From: Paracoccaceae bacterium
Lineage (GTDB): Bacteria > Pseudomonadota > Alphaproteobacteria > Rhodobacterales > Rhodobacteraceae
Reading direction: 5' to 3'
NCBI GenBank assembly: GCA_016765235.1
Contig: JAESQH010000157.1
Location: 1,696-13,662 of the forward strand
Length of the DNA stretch: 11,967 nt
Every line of letters starts with the position of its first letter. Position 1 is the first letter of the stretch. This document shows, piece after piece, positions 1 through 7,317 of this stretch. The position numbers were made by a program, and so were the translations under genes. The notes under the pieces were generated by a model that saw nothing but the letters and a program-made list of their open reading frames with translations, made no database searches and had not been told where the DNA came from.

Positions 1-142
1 CGGCATTTCCCGCTGTGAAGGTCTGCAGAGCGTACGCATTGGGTGTCACCCACCTATAGATCTGCTAGTCGGGAACAAGGCGCTTGCGCTGAAGAACTTG
101 ATGGCGGAGATCGCGGGGTCAGTATTAATGGGAGACTGCAAC

Positions 143-471
143 ATGATGATGTACGGACGCGGCACCTGTGCGATTTGCAAGAAAGCCTGCAAGGCCTTGG
201 AAGCGGCAGGCAAGGAGGCAGTTTCTGCGATGTTAGGGTTGGACCACTGAATGAGGCAGAATTGGCTATACTAATTGCGGAGTTTGGCGATCAGCTAGTG
301 GGCCGAAAAACAAATGAATGGCGTACGCTGAGCGACTGGCTGAAGCATTCGGAGGCAGAAGAACAGCTCACGGCCAAGCCAAAGCTAATGACCCGCCCGG
401 TGATCAGGGATGGGGATACGTATTATTTCTGCTGGTATGCGGCGACCCAGGAGGCTTTGCTTCTGGGGTGA
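143..471 (+). pseudogene. Frameshifted ArsC/Spx-family thioredoxin-fold reductase
   Basis: The start at ATG 143 (two more ATGs follow at once) gives a frame with a thioredoxin-fold N-terminus reading YGRGTCAICKKACKALEAAG, including a CxxC pair (CAIC). That frame hits a stop at 248. The rest of the family pattern continues in another frame, from about position 223 to the stop at 469-471: FCDVRVGPLNEAELAILIAEFG, then an RPVIRDG segment typical of the ArsC/Spx/YffB family, and a C-terminus ending ALLLG. The two halves join if one base is missing near the T run at 222-224. The joined product would be about 108 aa, close to the usual family length. Homologs are small cytoplasmic reductases or regulators, and an arsenate-reducing role is not certain. 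The break may be a real mutation or a sequencing error. Base composition here is GC-richer than in the downstream operon. Confidence 0.75.
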
Positions 472-789
472 TGTATGCGCCTCTAGCAGCTTTGCCCCAC
501 AAGTCTGTCCTGGCTCATTCTACGAGCTACGAAGCGGATACAAAGTGGGCACAAATTCCTAATTCCGTCCCATAAGCGTTATTTGATAGGTGCTTACCTG
601 TTCGGGCGGATAGCATCGATCCGCGCCGTTCCTTGGCCTACCAAAACTTCAACCTGACGAAGTGTCGATACGATCTCTGCGGGTCTGTGTTTCTTGAATC
701 CCCTAATTTGATCCTCAGTTTTCTAACTATAAGTGTGGACCAATTCATTGGGGGAGGATCACCCGGCGGTTCGGGTCTCAGGATAGTTG
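472..789. other. Gene-free spacer with a weak hairpin
   Basis: No coding region is supportable on either strand; the short open frames lack a ribosome binding site and protein-like composition. A small inverted repeat (ACCCG at 761-765, CGGGT at 772-776, 6-nt loop) lies just past the stop of the dehydratase gene on the minus strand. It could be a weak transcription end, but it has no U run. The stretch is also where the GC-rich left edge gives way to the more AT-rich operon. Confidence 0.4.
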
Positions 790-1602
790 CTAGGTGTTGG
801 CCCTTTTGGAAAGGGGTAGAAAAGATCGTATTCCATCTAAAGCGATCGTTTTCGGGTCGGCTATACGAAATTTGTCATTGAAAATTTCATGGCTAACCCA
901 GCCATCATAATTAATCTCTTCAAGCACTTCGTAAAAAGGTTCCATATCCCAATCACCTTGACCGGGAAAGCATCGATGGTGTCGAGACCATTCCAACAGT
1001 TCCAGTTGCATTTTTGGGGCATCCGCCAACTGCACAAATACAATCTTTTCGGCAGGGATACTTTTAATCTCCTCAAGCGGCAATTCTCGTGCCATAATAT
1101 GCCAGTTGTCGAGAACAATACCCACAGAACTGTGATCGGCCAATTCAACCACTTCCCAAGCTTTGCGATAATCCCATATGTGGTGACCCCAGGCTAATGC
1201 CTCAAAACCGACCTCGATTTCAAATTGCTGGGCAAGATCCCCGAGTTCATTCAAATCGTTGGCAATCCTAAAGATATCACCACTACTTTCTAGTGAGGTA
1301 TTGGAGCAAACAAGAAGGCGATTGATGCCTAAATCGTTCATAAGAGATAATTTTTTACGAGCTAGATCTAATACATTAGATCTTTGACTTGCAGGAACGC
1401 CTTCGAAATCGCGAAATGGTCCTAAAGCCATTATTTCCAACCCCAGATCCGCCGCCATATTTTTTATCGCAAGTGCTGTACCTTTATGTAATCTTAGGTC
1501 ATGTTCGAATATTTCGACTCCGTCATAACCCGCCGCGGAAATTGCTGCAAATCTCTCTTCAAGAGTACCGCCGAGGCAAACCGTTGCCATAGAATATTTC
1601 AT
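790..1602 (-). CDS. 3-dehydroshikimate dehydratase, single-domain (QuiC/AsbF-like)
   Basis: This 270-aa cytoplasmic protein belongs to the xylose-isomerase-like TIM-barrel family (AP endonuclease 2 fold). It matches the dehydratase domain of QuiC-type enzymes along its whole length. Landmarks are the N-terminal ATVCLGGTLEERFAAI, GYDGVEIFEHDL (26-35), GPFRDFEG (61-68), VCSN (98-101), GFEALAWG (132-139), LDNWH (164-168), QLADAP (191-196), EWSRHHRCFPGQG (204-216) and HEIFND (238-243). The acids and Gln expected to bind the divalent metal are E134, D165, Q191 and E239. The enzyme turns 3-dehydroshikimate into protocatechuate, used in quinate/shikimate catabolism or to supply 3,4-dihydroxybenzoate for petrobactin-type siderophores (AsbF). 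It lacks the C-terminal hydroxyphenylpyruvate-dioxygenase-like domain fused to many QuiC proteins. The start at ATG 1602 fits the family N-terminus and has a GGGAT upstream. It follows the ligase operon on the same strand after a 224-bp gap, so it may be co-transcribed or have its own promoter. An automated label could be plain sugar phosphate isomerase/epimerase. Confidence 0.88.
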   Translation of the reverse strand: MKYSMATVCLGGTLEERFAAISAAGYDGVEIFEHDLRLHKGTALAIKNMAADLGLEIMALGPFRDFEGVPASQRSNVLDLARKKLSLMNDLGINRLLVCSNTSLESSGDIFRIANDLNELGDLAQQFEIEVGFEALAWGHHIWDYRKAWEVVELADHSSVGIVLDNWHIMARELPLEEIKSIPAEKIVFVQLADAPKMQLELLEWSRHHRCFPGQGDWDMEPFYEVLEEINYDGWVSHEIFNDKFRIADPKTIALDGIRSFLPLSKRANT

Positions 1603-1714
1603 CGTTTATCCCGTATCCTTATATCTGAGCATGTGTCCTTTGAACGTGCTCTATCGCTGCTCTATGATCATATACATCACTCATTCAGTTTAACGCGAGG
1701 AAGAAGACCGTCGA

Positions 1715-1772
1715 GTGGGTTACCGTATGATCGGTGGCCATCATATGTGTGTTTTGTTCAATAGTTACCCAC
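1715..1772 (-). promoter_or_regulatory. Nested inverted repeats upstream of the dehydratase gene
   Basis: The 224-bp gap between the third ligase and the dehydratase gene holds no gene. It does hold an outer inverted repeat (GTGGGT at 1715-1720, ACCCAC at 1767-1772) around an inner one (TATGAT at 1726-1731, ATCATA at 1740-1745, loop of 8). The inner arms extend by a G-U and a C-G pair. In the mRNA sense this could form a leader structure, or the inner arms could be an operator about 130 bp before the dehydratase start. No clear terminator U run and no convincing promoter hexamers were found, so the role is inferred only. Confidence 0.28.
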
Positions 1773-1826
1773 AAAATCCGCGTAAAATATTATTCGTCTA
1801 AGCATCCTATCTCAGAGTTGGATCAG

Positions 1827-3278
1827 CTACCCTGCATCGATGGCCTCCGAGATCATGGACACACATTTTGCCCGATCGAGTGCACCGTCTTCATATTTTG
1901 GCAATATATTTATTGGCCATATTTTTGCAGGAACAAACTCTTTGCCAAATTGATCCCTACAGGCATGCTTTGCCAATTCAACAATTTGTAGTCTGTTCAC
2001 ATCTTCCTCAAATACTGCGAAGGCAATAATTTCGTCAGTGTTTTTCTTAGGGTTAGTGAAGACCGCTGCTTCCACAATCCCGTTTAATGACTTAAGAACG
2101 AACTCGATCAGCTTTGCATTTATCTTGCTTGAGCCAGACACGATGACATCTTCGGAGGTCCGACGGATAACATCGAGCACTCCGTTCTTTCCCCATCTGG
2201 CTATGTCACCTGGATAGAACCAACCTTCTCTCAACACATGAGTTTCGCCATTTACAGAAAATAGGTATTTTTCGGCGGCACAGTCCGTTTTCACACGCAC
2301 GGTTCCTGGCCGCCCCGCGGCAATCAGGTCATCATTTTCATCAACAACTTCAATAGAACTTTCGTAAGAATGACCACGTGTTTGCAGTAATCCGTCCAAC
2401 CCAATCGAATATAGATTTGAATACGTCTTGTTCGTCTCGGTCGCCCCGTATGTATCGTCGACGAGTTCAAAGCTTCGCAAGAAGTTGACCACATCAACTT
2501 CCAGTAACTTCGCTCCGATTACCTCTAGTTTAGCAATTTTTTGGGCTTGTGCACCGATGTCGGTGAATGACTGAACCTGCGAGAGGGACCCTGCTACCAT
2601 ATTGACTCCGGACTCGAGCCAAAACGCCCACGGCCCACGGTCTACAATCGTGGCACCATTCAATATGGCGGCAATGGCTCGAGCAAAGAAGGGCCGGCTT
2701 GAATACGGAAACAGCGAGGCAAACTTCGTTACACCGGACTCGAAATCATTCCGAACAGCGTCAGAGCGTTTGCAAACAAGTCGTTGGCTGAGACCGACAA
2801 CTTTTGGCAAACCTGTGGTTCCGGATGTCGAAACAATAATCCACGGAGTTTCCGGGTCAACGGCACTGTCCCGCCAAATTTTTTCTTTCTCCAACGCTTC
2901 GAATTTATTCGGAGAGAAACTTTGATCAACAATGATTTGATTTTGAATGCCGTCCTCCGGGGCGACCACAATTGAATGGGTGATTGGAAATCCCAAAGGC
3001 ATTTTGTCTGTGATTGCACGCTCAATGAGGCGCGCTCCTAGGCAGGATGTCGCAAGCATAACACTAATTACGACCGCAAGATCGTCGGCCTGAATTTGGA
3101 CAGTCGAATTGGGACCCACACCGGCATCGCGGAGCCTGATAGCGAAAGCCGCAGAAAGATCACGAAGCATCGAAAACGTGTAAGTTTCACTTTGAAATAT
3201 CAGCGCAGGTCTATCCGGAGTCTGCTCTACTACTTCCATAAACCGTTCGGCGATTGTGGATATTCGTTTTTCACTCAT
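1827..3278 (-). CDS. ANL-superfamily AMP-binding protein C (third of tandem trio)
   Basis: This is a 483-aa adenylate-forming enzyme of the acyl/aryl-CoA ligase class, with the large ATP-binding domain first and a small C-terminal lid. Visible motifs are the A3 P-loop TSGTTGLPK (151-159), A5 YGATET (277-282) with its Mg-ATP glutamate, and A7 GWFYPGD (352-358) with the ribose-binding Asp. The lid is atypical: the A8 hinge reads IRRTSEDV instead of GRxDD, and the A10 segment LPKYEDGALDR (459-469) has Ala466 where the catalytic Lys belongs. The substrate is not readable; a carboxylic acid is expected. The start is ATG 3278, 7 nt after AAGGTG. The TTG at 3281 would leave only about 4 nt, so it is not preferred. 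The gene overlaps the previous one by 8 bp, implying coupled translation. It shares with its paralogs a SRPF segment (here 194-197) followed by a Thr-Ile-Val. Confidence 0.87.
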   Translation of the reverse strand: MSEKRISTIAERFMEVVEQTPDRPALIFQSETYTFSMLRDLSAAFAIRLRDAGVGPNSTVQIQADDLAVVISVMLATSCLGARLIERAITDKMPLGFPITHSIVVAPEDGIQNQIIVDQSFSPNKFEALEKEKIWRDSAVDPETPWIIVSTSGTTGLPKVVGLSQRLVCKRSDAVRNDFESGVTKFASLFPYSSRPFFARAIAAILNGATIVDRGPWAFWLESGVNMVAGSLSQVQSFTDIGAQAQKIAKLEVIGAKLLEVDVVNFLRSFELVDDTYGATETNKTYSNLYSIGLDGLLQTRGHSYESSIEVVDENDDLIAAGRPGTVRVKTDCAAEKYLFSVNGETHVLREGWFYPGDIARWGKNGVLDVIRRTSEDVIVSGSSKINAKLIEFVLKSLNGIVEAAVFTNPKKNTDEIIAFAVFEEDVNRLQIVELAKHACRDQFGKEFVPAKIWPINILPKYEDGALDRAKCVSMISEAIDAG

Positions 3279-4776
3279 CAAAATTCACCTTGAATATAAA
3301 CAGCCTCTTATTTAACTCGACCTTTCCAGCCGTCCTAAGTTCGTTTGCAAAAATGTTAACCGCCAGTTTGCGCGGCACAACCCCATCTTGTGTCATTGGC
3401 AGATCAGGCACAACAAGGATTACCGACGGCGCCACAGCTGGGCCAAATTCTTTTACGCAAGCTTTCCATGCATCTTCCACGGTTTCGAACAGATCGTCCC
3501 ATGTCGAAACCGTGATACAGGCAGCAAGCTGATTTTCATAGTCCTCGATCGGGTTCTCAAAACAGCTTGCAACTGCAACCTGGGCGGCTCCCACAAGGCA
3601 ACTCTCCACATCTGTGAGAGAAGCTTTCTGCCCTCCGATGTTAACTAAATCACTTTTTCTACCAAGTATTTCGAGTATTTGGTTTTTGTGCCAAACCGCC
3701 AAATCACCTGGGTAGAACCAACCCTCTTTGAAGTGCTCGGCTGTCGCTTTTTCGTCGCCGATGTACCCTTCAACCATCCAGTTCGTTTTAATTCGAACCT
3801 GCCCATTCACTCCAACAGGGCAAGGGGTATTATTGTCGTCAACAACTTCTACAAAATTTGAGCCGGGTTTACCTGTATGTTTCACGCCACCCACGTCTTT
3901 TGAAAAGATACTGATGTACGCCTTGATAGTTTCGTTAGAGCCATAAACATCTTCTACGCGTTCAAAGCTGTTAAGCAGCCTGTTGATTTCTGCGGATTCA
4001 AGCCGTGCGCCGCTTACTTGTATTACGGGTATCTTGGGTGACATGCTGCTGCGCAAAAGCCAATGCTTGATCTGTTGCGGCGATGCGCAAACAAAATTGA
4101 CCCCGGACAGACCGCAAAACTCGACGTTTTGTGTGTCCACGATGGTCTGACCTGTTATCAGCGCCGAGACGGCTCGGATAATGAAAGGCCGCGACACGCA
4201 ACCGAAAAGCATAAGGAGTCTTGTACTTTGTTCGGTATAATCCTCTGCAATCGCCTGAGCACGGCTAAAAAGGGCTCGCGCGGTTAACGCCGAGTATTTT
4301 GGTTTTCCCGTTGTACCGGATGATGGGACAATCCAACAAAGCTCCTCAGGTGAGGTGAAGCCCTGAAACTTCAATTTGTCTCGGCTCGTATCTCGATACT
4401 TGGGGGACCAAGTGTGATCGATGACAATGTTTTCGTGCCCCGGCAACTCCGGCCTCTCCAGAGAACGGATAAAGTGGCTAATACGAGGAATGTCTTGATT
4501 TAGCAAATTACCTGAAAAAGGAACATATTGCGCCCCGATTAGAGACAAGGCAAAAACGGAGGCTATTGAAACGATCGCATCGCTCGTATCCACGGTCACC
4601 AAATCACCGGCGGAAATCCCTTTTTCAATCATGCAATGCGCATAGCTTTCGACAATTTGCCAGAGTTTCTTACGCGAAAGTAGCAGGTCATCAGCAACAA
4701 TTGCATCATGATCCGGATCACTTTCAGCAACTTCTTTAAGAAGAAACCCTATATTCTGAGTCGCCGACGCAATCAT
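3271..4776 (-). CDS. ANL-superfamily AMP-binding protein B (second of tandem trio)
   Basis: This 501-aa protein is the middle member of three paralogous adenylate-forming enzymes. It has A3 SSGTTGKPK (152-160), the SRPF segment (195-198), A5 YGSNET (278-283), A7 GWFYPGD (352-358) and A8 LGRKSDLV (371-378). The A10 region, LPMTQDGVVPRK (459-470), shows Val466 where the adenylation Lys of GKxxR is expected; the nearby Lys470 follows the conserved Arg and is out of register. A short C-terminal tail (about 475-501) extends past the A10 motif and is not seen in the other two copies. ATG 4776 overlaps the stop of the upstream ligase in an ATGA arrangement, and its own TGA lies inside the next gene, so the three are very probably translated as one coupled operon. 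The expected location is the cytoplasm. The product could activate a carboxylic acid or perform only thioester chemistry; neither can be decided from sequence. Confidence 0.88.
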   Translation of the reverse strand: MIASATQNIGFLLKEVAESDPDHDAIVADDLLLSRKKLWQIVESYAHCMIEKGISAGDLVTVDTSDAIVSIASVFALSLIGAQYVPFSGNLLNQDIPRISHFIRSLERPELPGHENIVIDHTWSPKYRDTSRDKLKFQGFTSPEELCWIVPSSGTTGKPKYSALTARALFSRAQAIAEDYTEQSTRLLMLFGCVSRPFIIRAVSALITGQTIVDTQNVEFCGLSGVNFVCASPQQIKHWLLRSSMSPKIPVIQVSGARLESAEINRLLNSFERVEDVYGSNETIKAYISIFSKDVGGVKHTGKPGSNFVEVVDDNNTPCPVGVNGQVRIKTNWMVEGYIGDEKATAEHFKEGWFYPGDLAVWHKNQILEILGRKSDLVNIGGQKASLTDVESCLVGAAQVAVASCFENPIEDYENQLAACITVSTWDDLFETVEDAWKACVKEFGPAVAPSVILVVPDLPMTQDGVVPRKLAVNIFANELRTAGKVELNKRLFIFKVNFDE

Positions 4777-6266
4777 TTAGTATCAATCGCTGTAATTCTT
4801 GCAGATTTGGATTGAACCATCTTTTGGCAAAGCGTCCGCATCGGTCGACCATTTTCATTATAAGGAACTTCATCTATTTCGTGCAACCGCCCAAGGAAGC
4901 ACGGTAGCCCGGTGTGATTTTGATAATTTTCTCGGACTTGGCTGACACAAAAGGGTTTATTCGCACCATCTTCGAATACAATAAATGCGAGAATTTCGTT
5001 GCGATCTGATTTAGGGCTTTTGAAACAAATTGCGTCTTTCACTCCCGAAGTGTTTTTTATGATTAGATCAATCAGCTGGGCATCGATTTTCACCCCTCCG
5101 AATGAAATGATCTCATCATCGCGCCCGATGATATTAAGGTCACCATCAAATCCCCAAAGTGCGACATCACCCGGATAGAACCAACCATCTTTGAAGCTCT
5201 TAGCGGTCGTTTCAGGAGCCTCGATATATCCATCAACGATATAGCCATTACGAATTCGGACAGATCCGGTTATGCTGGGGGGGCATAGATTGTTGTTACC
5301 ATCAACGATTTCAACTTCACTGTCTAATTTCTTGCCCCTGCGGCGAACCTGCCCATCCTCACTGACGGTTACTAAGTTGGCGAATGATTTGTTGGTTTCG
5401 CTGGCACCATAGACATCGACTATGTTGTCGAAGTATTTTGAAAGCAGGATGGCCATCGCATTGTCCAATTTCGCACCGCTTACTTCGACTTTCTTGAACC
5501 TTTCCGAAAAGCTTACACCTTCAATGAAAGTCTCGAACTGTCCCGGCGAACAGAAAACCGTGTTTACCCCGCAGCGCTTCCAGAAACTCGGGTCGGAACT
5601 CTCGACAATGGTGGCAGCATTCAACAAGGCGCCAATGACACGCGCATAAAACGGGCGAGAAGTACAGTTGAATAGCATCGCGCAAGTCACTTGCGCCAAT
5701 GGAAAATCGATACCTACTGCAGCAGTGCGATCGGTTACAATTTTGTGTGTTAACTCAATAAATTTCGGGCGGCCCGTTGTGCCAGATGTATGAAGAATCA
5801 GCCATGGATCATCAGGGTTTTCGTAACCAGGTAATTCGTCGGCGGCCTTAATCGGATCCTTGTCAGGATTAGCAAACCAGCTTTCATCTATATCGATAAA
5901 ACCCAGTTCCGGTTTTCCTTTAGCGTCAGCGGTTCTGATGAAATGGGTAGGCTTAAACAGATCTTGTTTTGCAAGAATTTTACTGGCAGTTACCATTCTA
6001 CAGCCCAACAAGGATGTTGCTAACATCACGGCAACTGATATGGGTGTATCTCCGGTATTCAAAGCAACAATAGAGTGTCGATCAACACCAAGGACCTGAA
6101 ACCTCTTAGCACAAGCTACTACCGTGGATAGCAACTGCGCATAACTAATCACAGCAGATTCGTTTACAATTGCCGGAAAGTTTGGATATTCCCTTACAAC
6201 ATCTCGAAAAAGAAAACCTATGTTGTATTCGTGACGACTGACTGGGATGAAGGGAATATGGTTCAT
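4773..6266 (-). CDS. ANL-superfamily AMP-binding protein A (first of tandem trio)
   Basis: This 497-aa adenylate-forming enzyme is the first gene of the minus-strand operon. Motifs are A3 TSGTTGRPK (160-168), SRPF (203-206), A5 YGASET (286-291), A7 GWFYPGD (361-367) and A8 GRDDEI (381-386), the most canonical hinge of the three. In A10, VPYNENGRPMR (467-477), Arg474 replaces the catalytic Lys. The family activates carboxylic acids as acyl- or aryl-adenylates and hands them to CoA, a carrier or an amine. With the dehydratase gene on the same strand, an aromatic acid such as protocatechuate is a fair candidate, by inference only. ATG 6266 has GAGG four bases upstream. Its stop forms an ATGA overlap with gene B. 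The upstream region is shared with a divergent outer-membrane protein gene and carries a 12-bp motif copy 26-37 bp before this start. Confidence 0.88.
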   Translation of the reverse strand: MNHIPFIPVSRHEYNIGFLFRDVVREYPNFPAIVNESAVISYAQLLSTVVACAKRFQVLGVDRHSIVALNTGDTPISVAVMLATSLLGCRMVTASKILAKQDLFKPTHFIRTADAKGKPELGFIDIDESWFANPDKDPIKAADELPGYENPDDPWLILHTSGTTGRPKFIELTHKIVTDRTAAVGIDFPLAQVTCAMLFNCTSRPFYARVIGALLNAATIVESSDPSFWKRCGVNTVFCSPGQFETFIEGVSFSERFKKVEVSGAKLDNAMAILLSKYFDNIVDVYGASETNKSFANLVTVSEDGQVRRRGKKLDSEVEIVDGNNNLCPPSITGSVRIRNGYIVDGYIEAPETTAKSFKDGWFYPGDVALWGFDGDLNIIGRDDEIISFGGVKIDAQLIDLIIKNTSGVKDAICFKSPKSDRNEILAFIVFEDGANKPFCVSQVRENYQNHTGLPCFLGRLHEIDEVPYNENGRPMRTLCQKMVQSKSARITAIDTK

Positions 6267-6291
6267 TTTTCCTCGCTCAAACTAGATATAG

Positions 6292-6418
6292 TAACGCAAC
6301 ATTTTGGTTAATTTGTAAGCTATTTTTTCTTTTGGCGAATAAAACACTTGCGATCAATTGTCTACATGCTTGCATCCACTAAGCTGGAAAAGCTGTGAAC
6401 TACAGCAATGTTGCGTTA
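6292..6418. repeat. 12-bp inverted repeat pair in the divergent promoter region
   Basis: TAACGCAACATT occurs at 6292-6303 and its exact reverse complement AATGTTGCGTTA at 6407-6418, 103 bp apart. Read toward each flanking gene, both copies begin AATGTTGCGTTA and continue with similar bases (CTATA toward the ligase operon, TAGTC toward the beta-barrel gene). A related GCAACAT core occurs at 6476-6482. The placement suggests binding sites for one regulator controlling both directions, though the two copies lie at different distances from their start codons (about 26 and 132 bp). The rest of the 283-bp intergenic region is AT-rich. Confidence 0.4.
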
Positions 6419-6440
6419 TAGTCACAATGGAAAATATACA
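6411..6440 (+). promoter_or_regulatory. Candidate promoter for the outer-membrane beta-barrel gene
   Basis: TTGCGT (6411-6416) and TATACA (6435-6440) with an 18-bp spacer make a plausible sigma-70-like promoter about 110 bp before ATG 6550. The -35 element lies inside the right-hand copy of the 12-bp repeat, so a protein bound there could block or aid transcription. The region is AT-rich, so chance hexamers are a real alternative. Confidence 0.3.
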
Positions 6441-6549
6441 TTTTATTTCAAATTATGTAGTGCTAGACAAATTAAGCAACATAGTTTAGTTTTTTTCTGA
6501 ATGGCCGCAATATTAACAGTCGTATCATTTGAGAAACAGGAGATTTAGG

Positions 6550-7167
6550 ATGAAACACGCAATAAAGCCTAGCGCTAAAAATGTTATCGCTCTGACAACA
6601 ATAGGCTCGACATCGGTATTAGCGCTACTAGCGAGCACCGTATCAGCGCAGGCTCTTGAACTTTATGCCGGTGCTTCGATGGGTGTGGCGTCAGGTGATG
6701 TCCCTTCGCCTGGTAGCACTTCCTATCCTGAAGACTATAGCCTTTCCGGTCTTGTTTTAGGCGGTTTTGTTGGCGCTAAAACGACTCTTGGAAATGGCAT
6801 GATGGTTGGCGTTGAACATGCCCTGACCGGTCCCACTGAGGGCGATCCGGATGGTAATTCTAGCTATGACTATGCTTATGATGTTAATTGGACACTTGAT
6901 TCTAAATTGCGCGTAGGCACTTCGATCGGAAATATAGCGGTATACGGTTTTGCTGGCCTGAGCCATGGATCCGCGAACATTTATTGGAAGGAATATAGCT
7001 TCAGTGGTACTAATATTGGCCTCGGCGCAGAGATGCCATTGGGTAACGATATGACAATTGGTATTGAGGCTATTCAGAGAAATCTAGCGGGCTACGGGAG
7101 TTCATCAAACGATGCGTCCAATCAGGTTAGCCGAGCAATTTCTGTTCGCGCCAGTTTTGACTTCTAA
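6550..7167 (+). CDS. Small outer-membrane beta-barrel protein
   Basis: This 205-aa exported protein has a Lys-rich N-terminus, a hydrophobic stretch (about 12-30) and a likely signal peptidase I site after VSA (31-33). The mature part shows alternating-hydrophobic, glycine-rich strands (for example LYAGASMGVASG, SGLVLGGFVGAKT, IAVYGFAGLSHG, IGLGAEMPLG) and ends in Phe in RASFDF, the usual signal for the BAM machinery. Size and pattern fit an eight-stranded OmpA/opacity-like barrel. The start at ATG 6550 was chosen because an AGGAGA lies just upstream (6538-6543) and the signal peptide begins properly there; a start at 6529 would add seven residues before it. It is divergent from the ligase operon, shares a repeat motif with it, and is closed by a strong terminator. 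Whether it serves the ligase pathway, for example in uptake or surface protection, is unknown. Confidence 0.85.
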   Translation: MKHAIKPSAKNVIALTTIGSTSVLALLASTVSAQALELYAGASMGVASGDVPSPGSTSYPEDYSLSGLVLGGFVGAKTTLGNGMMVGVEHALTGPTEGDPDGNSSYDYAYDVNWTLDSKLRVGTSIGNIAVYGFAGLSHGSANIYWKEYSFSGTNIGLGAEMPLGNDMTIGIEAIQRNLAGYGSSSNDASNQVSRAISVRASFDF

Positions 7168-7200
7168 TTTTCGCTGATACCACGATAGATTGATATTGAT

Positions 7201-7231
7201 AGCGCCAGCTTTTTAGGTTGGCGCTTTTTTT
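7201..7231 (+). terminator. Rho-independent terminator after the beta-barrel gene
   Basis: A nine-base stem (AGCGCCAGC at 7201-7209 with GTTGGCGCT at 7217-7225, one G-U pair) closes a short T-rich loop and runs into seven T residues. It sits 33 bp past the stop codon and should end the beta-barrel transcript. Confidence 0.9.
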
Positions 7232-7317
7232 GATGTTAGTCGTGATTTATGCGCTGCTATTGAGATAGCTACACAGGATAGACAAATACTTAGATTTAAA
7301 TGCTTCGGAGGCAAATT

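Noticed and set aside
2..142. Open frame running from the window edge straight into the ArsC-like start (contains LVGNKALALKNLMAEIAGSV).
   Set aside because: Looks somewhat protein-like but matches no family I recognise, has no visible start or stop of its own, and 47 open codons in GC-rich DNA can be chance.
731..765. Stretch resembling the end of an IS3-like element (TGGACCAATTC followed by GGGGGAGGATCAC).
   Set aside because: No transposase reading frame, no matching inverted end and no target duplication were found in the window.
1827..6266. Reading the ligases as modules of a nonribosomal peptide synthetase.
   Set aside because: Each is a stand-alone protein of ligase length; no condensation, carrier or thioesterase domain, and no carrier-type DSL serine motif, is present in the window.
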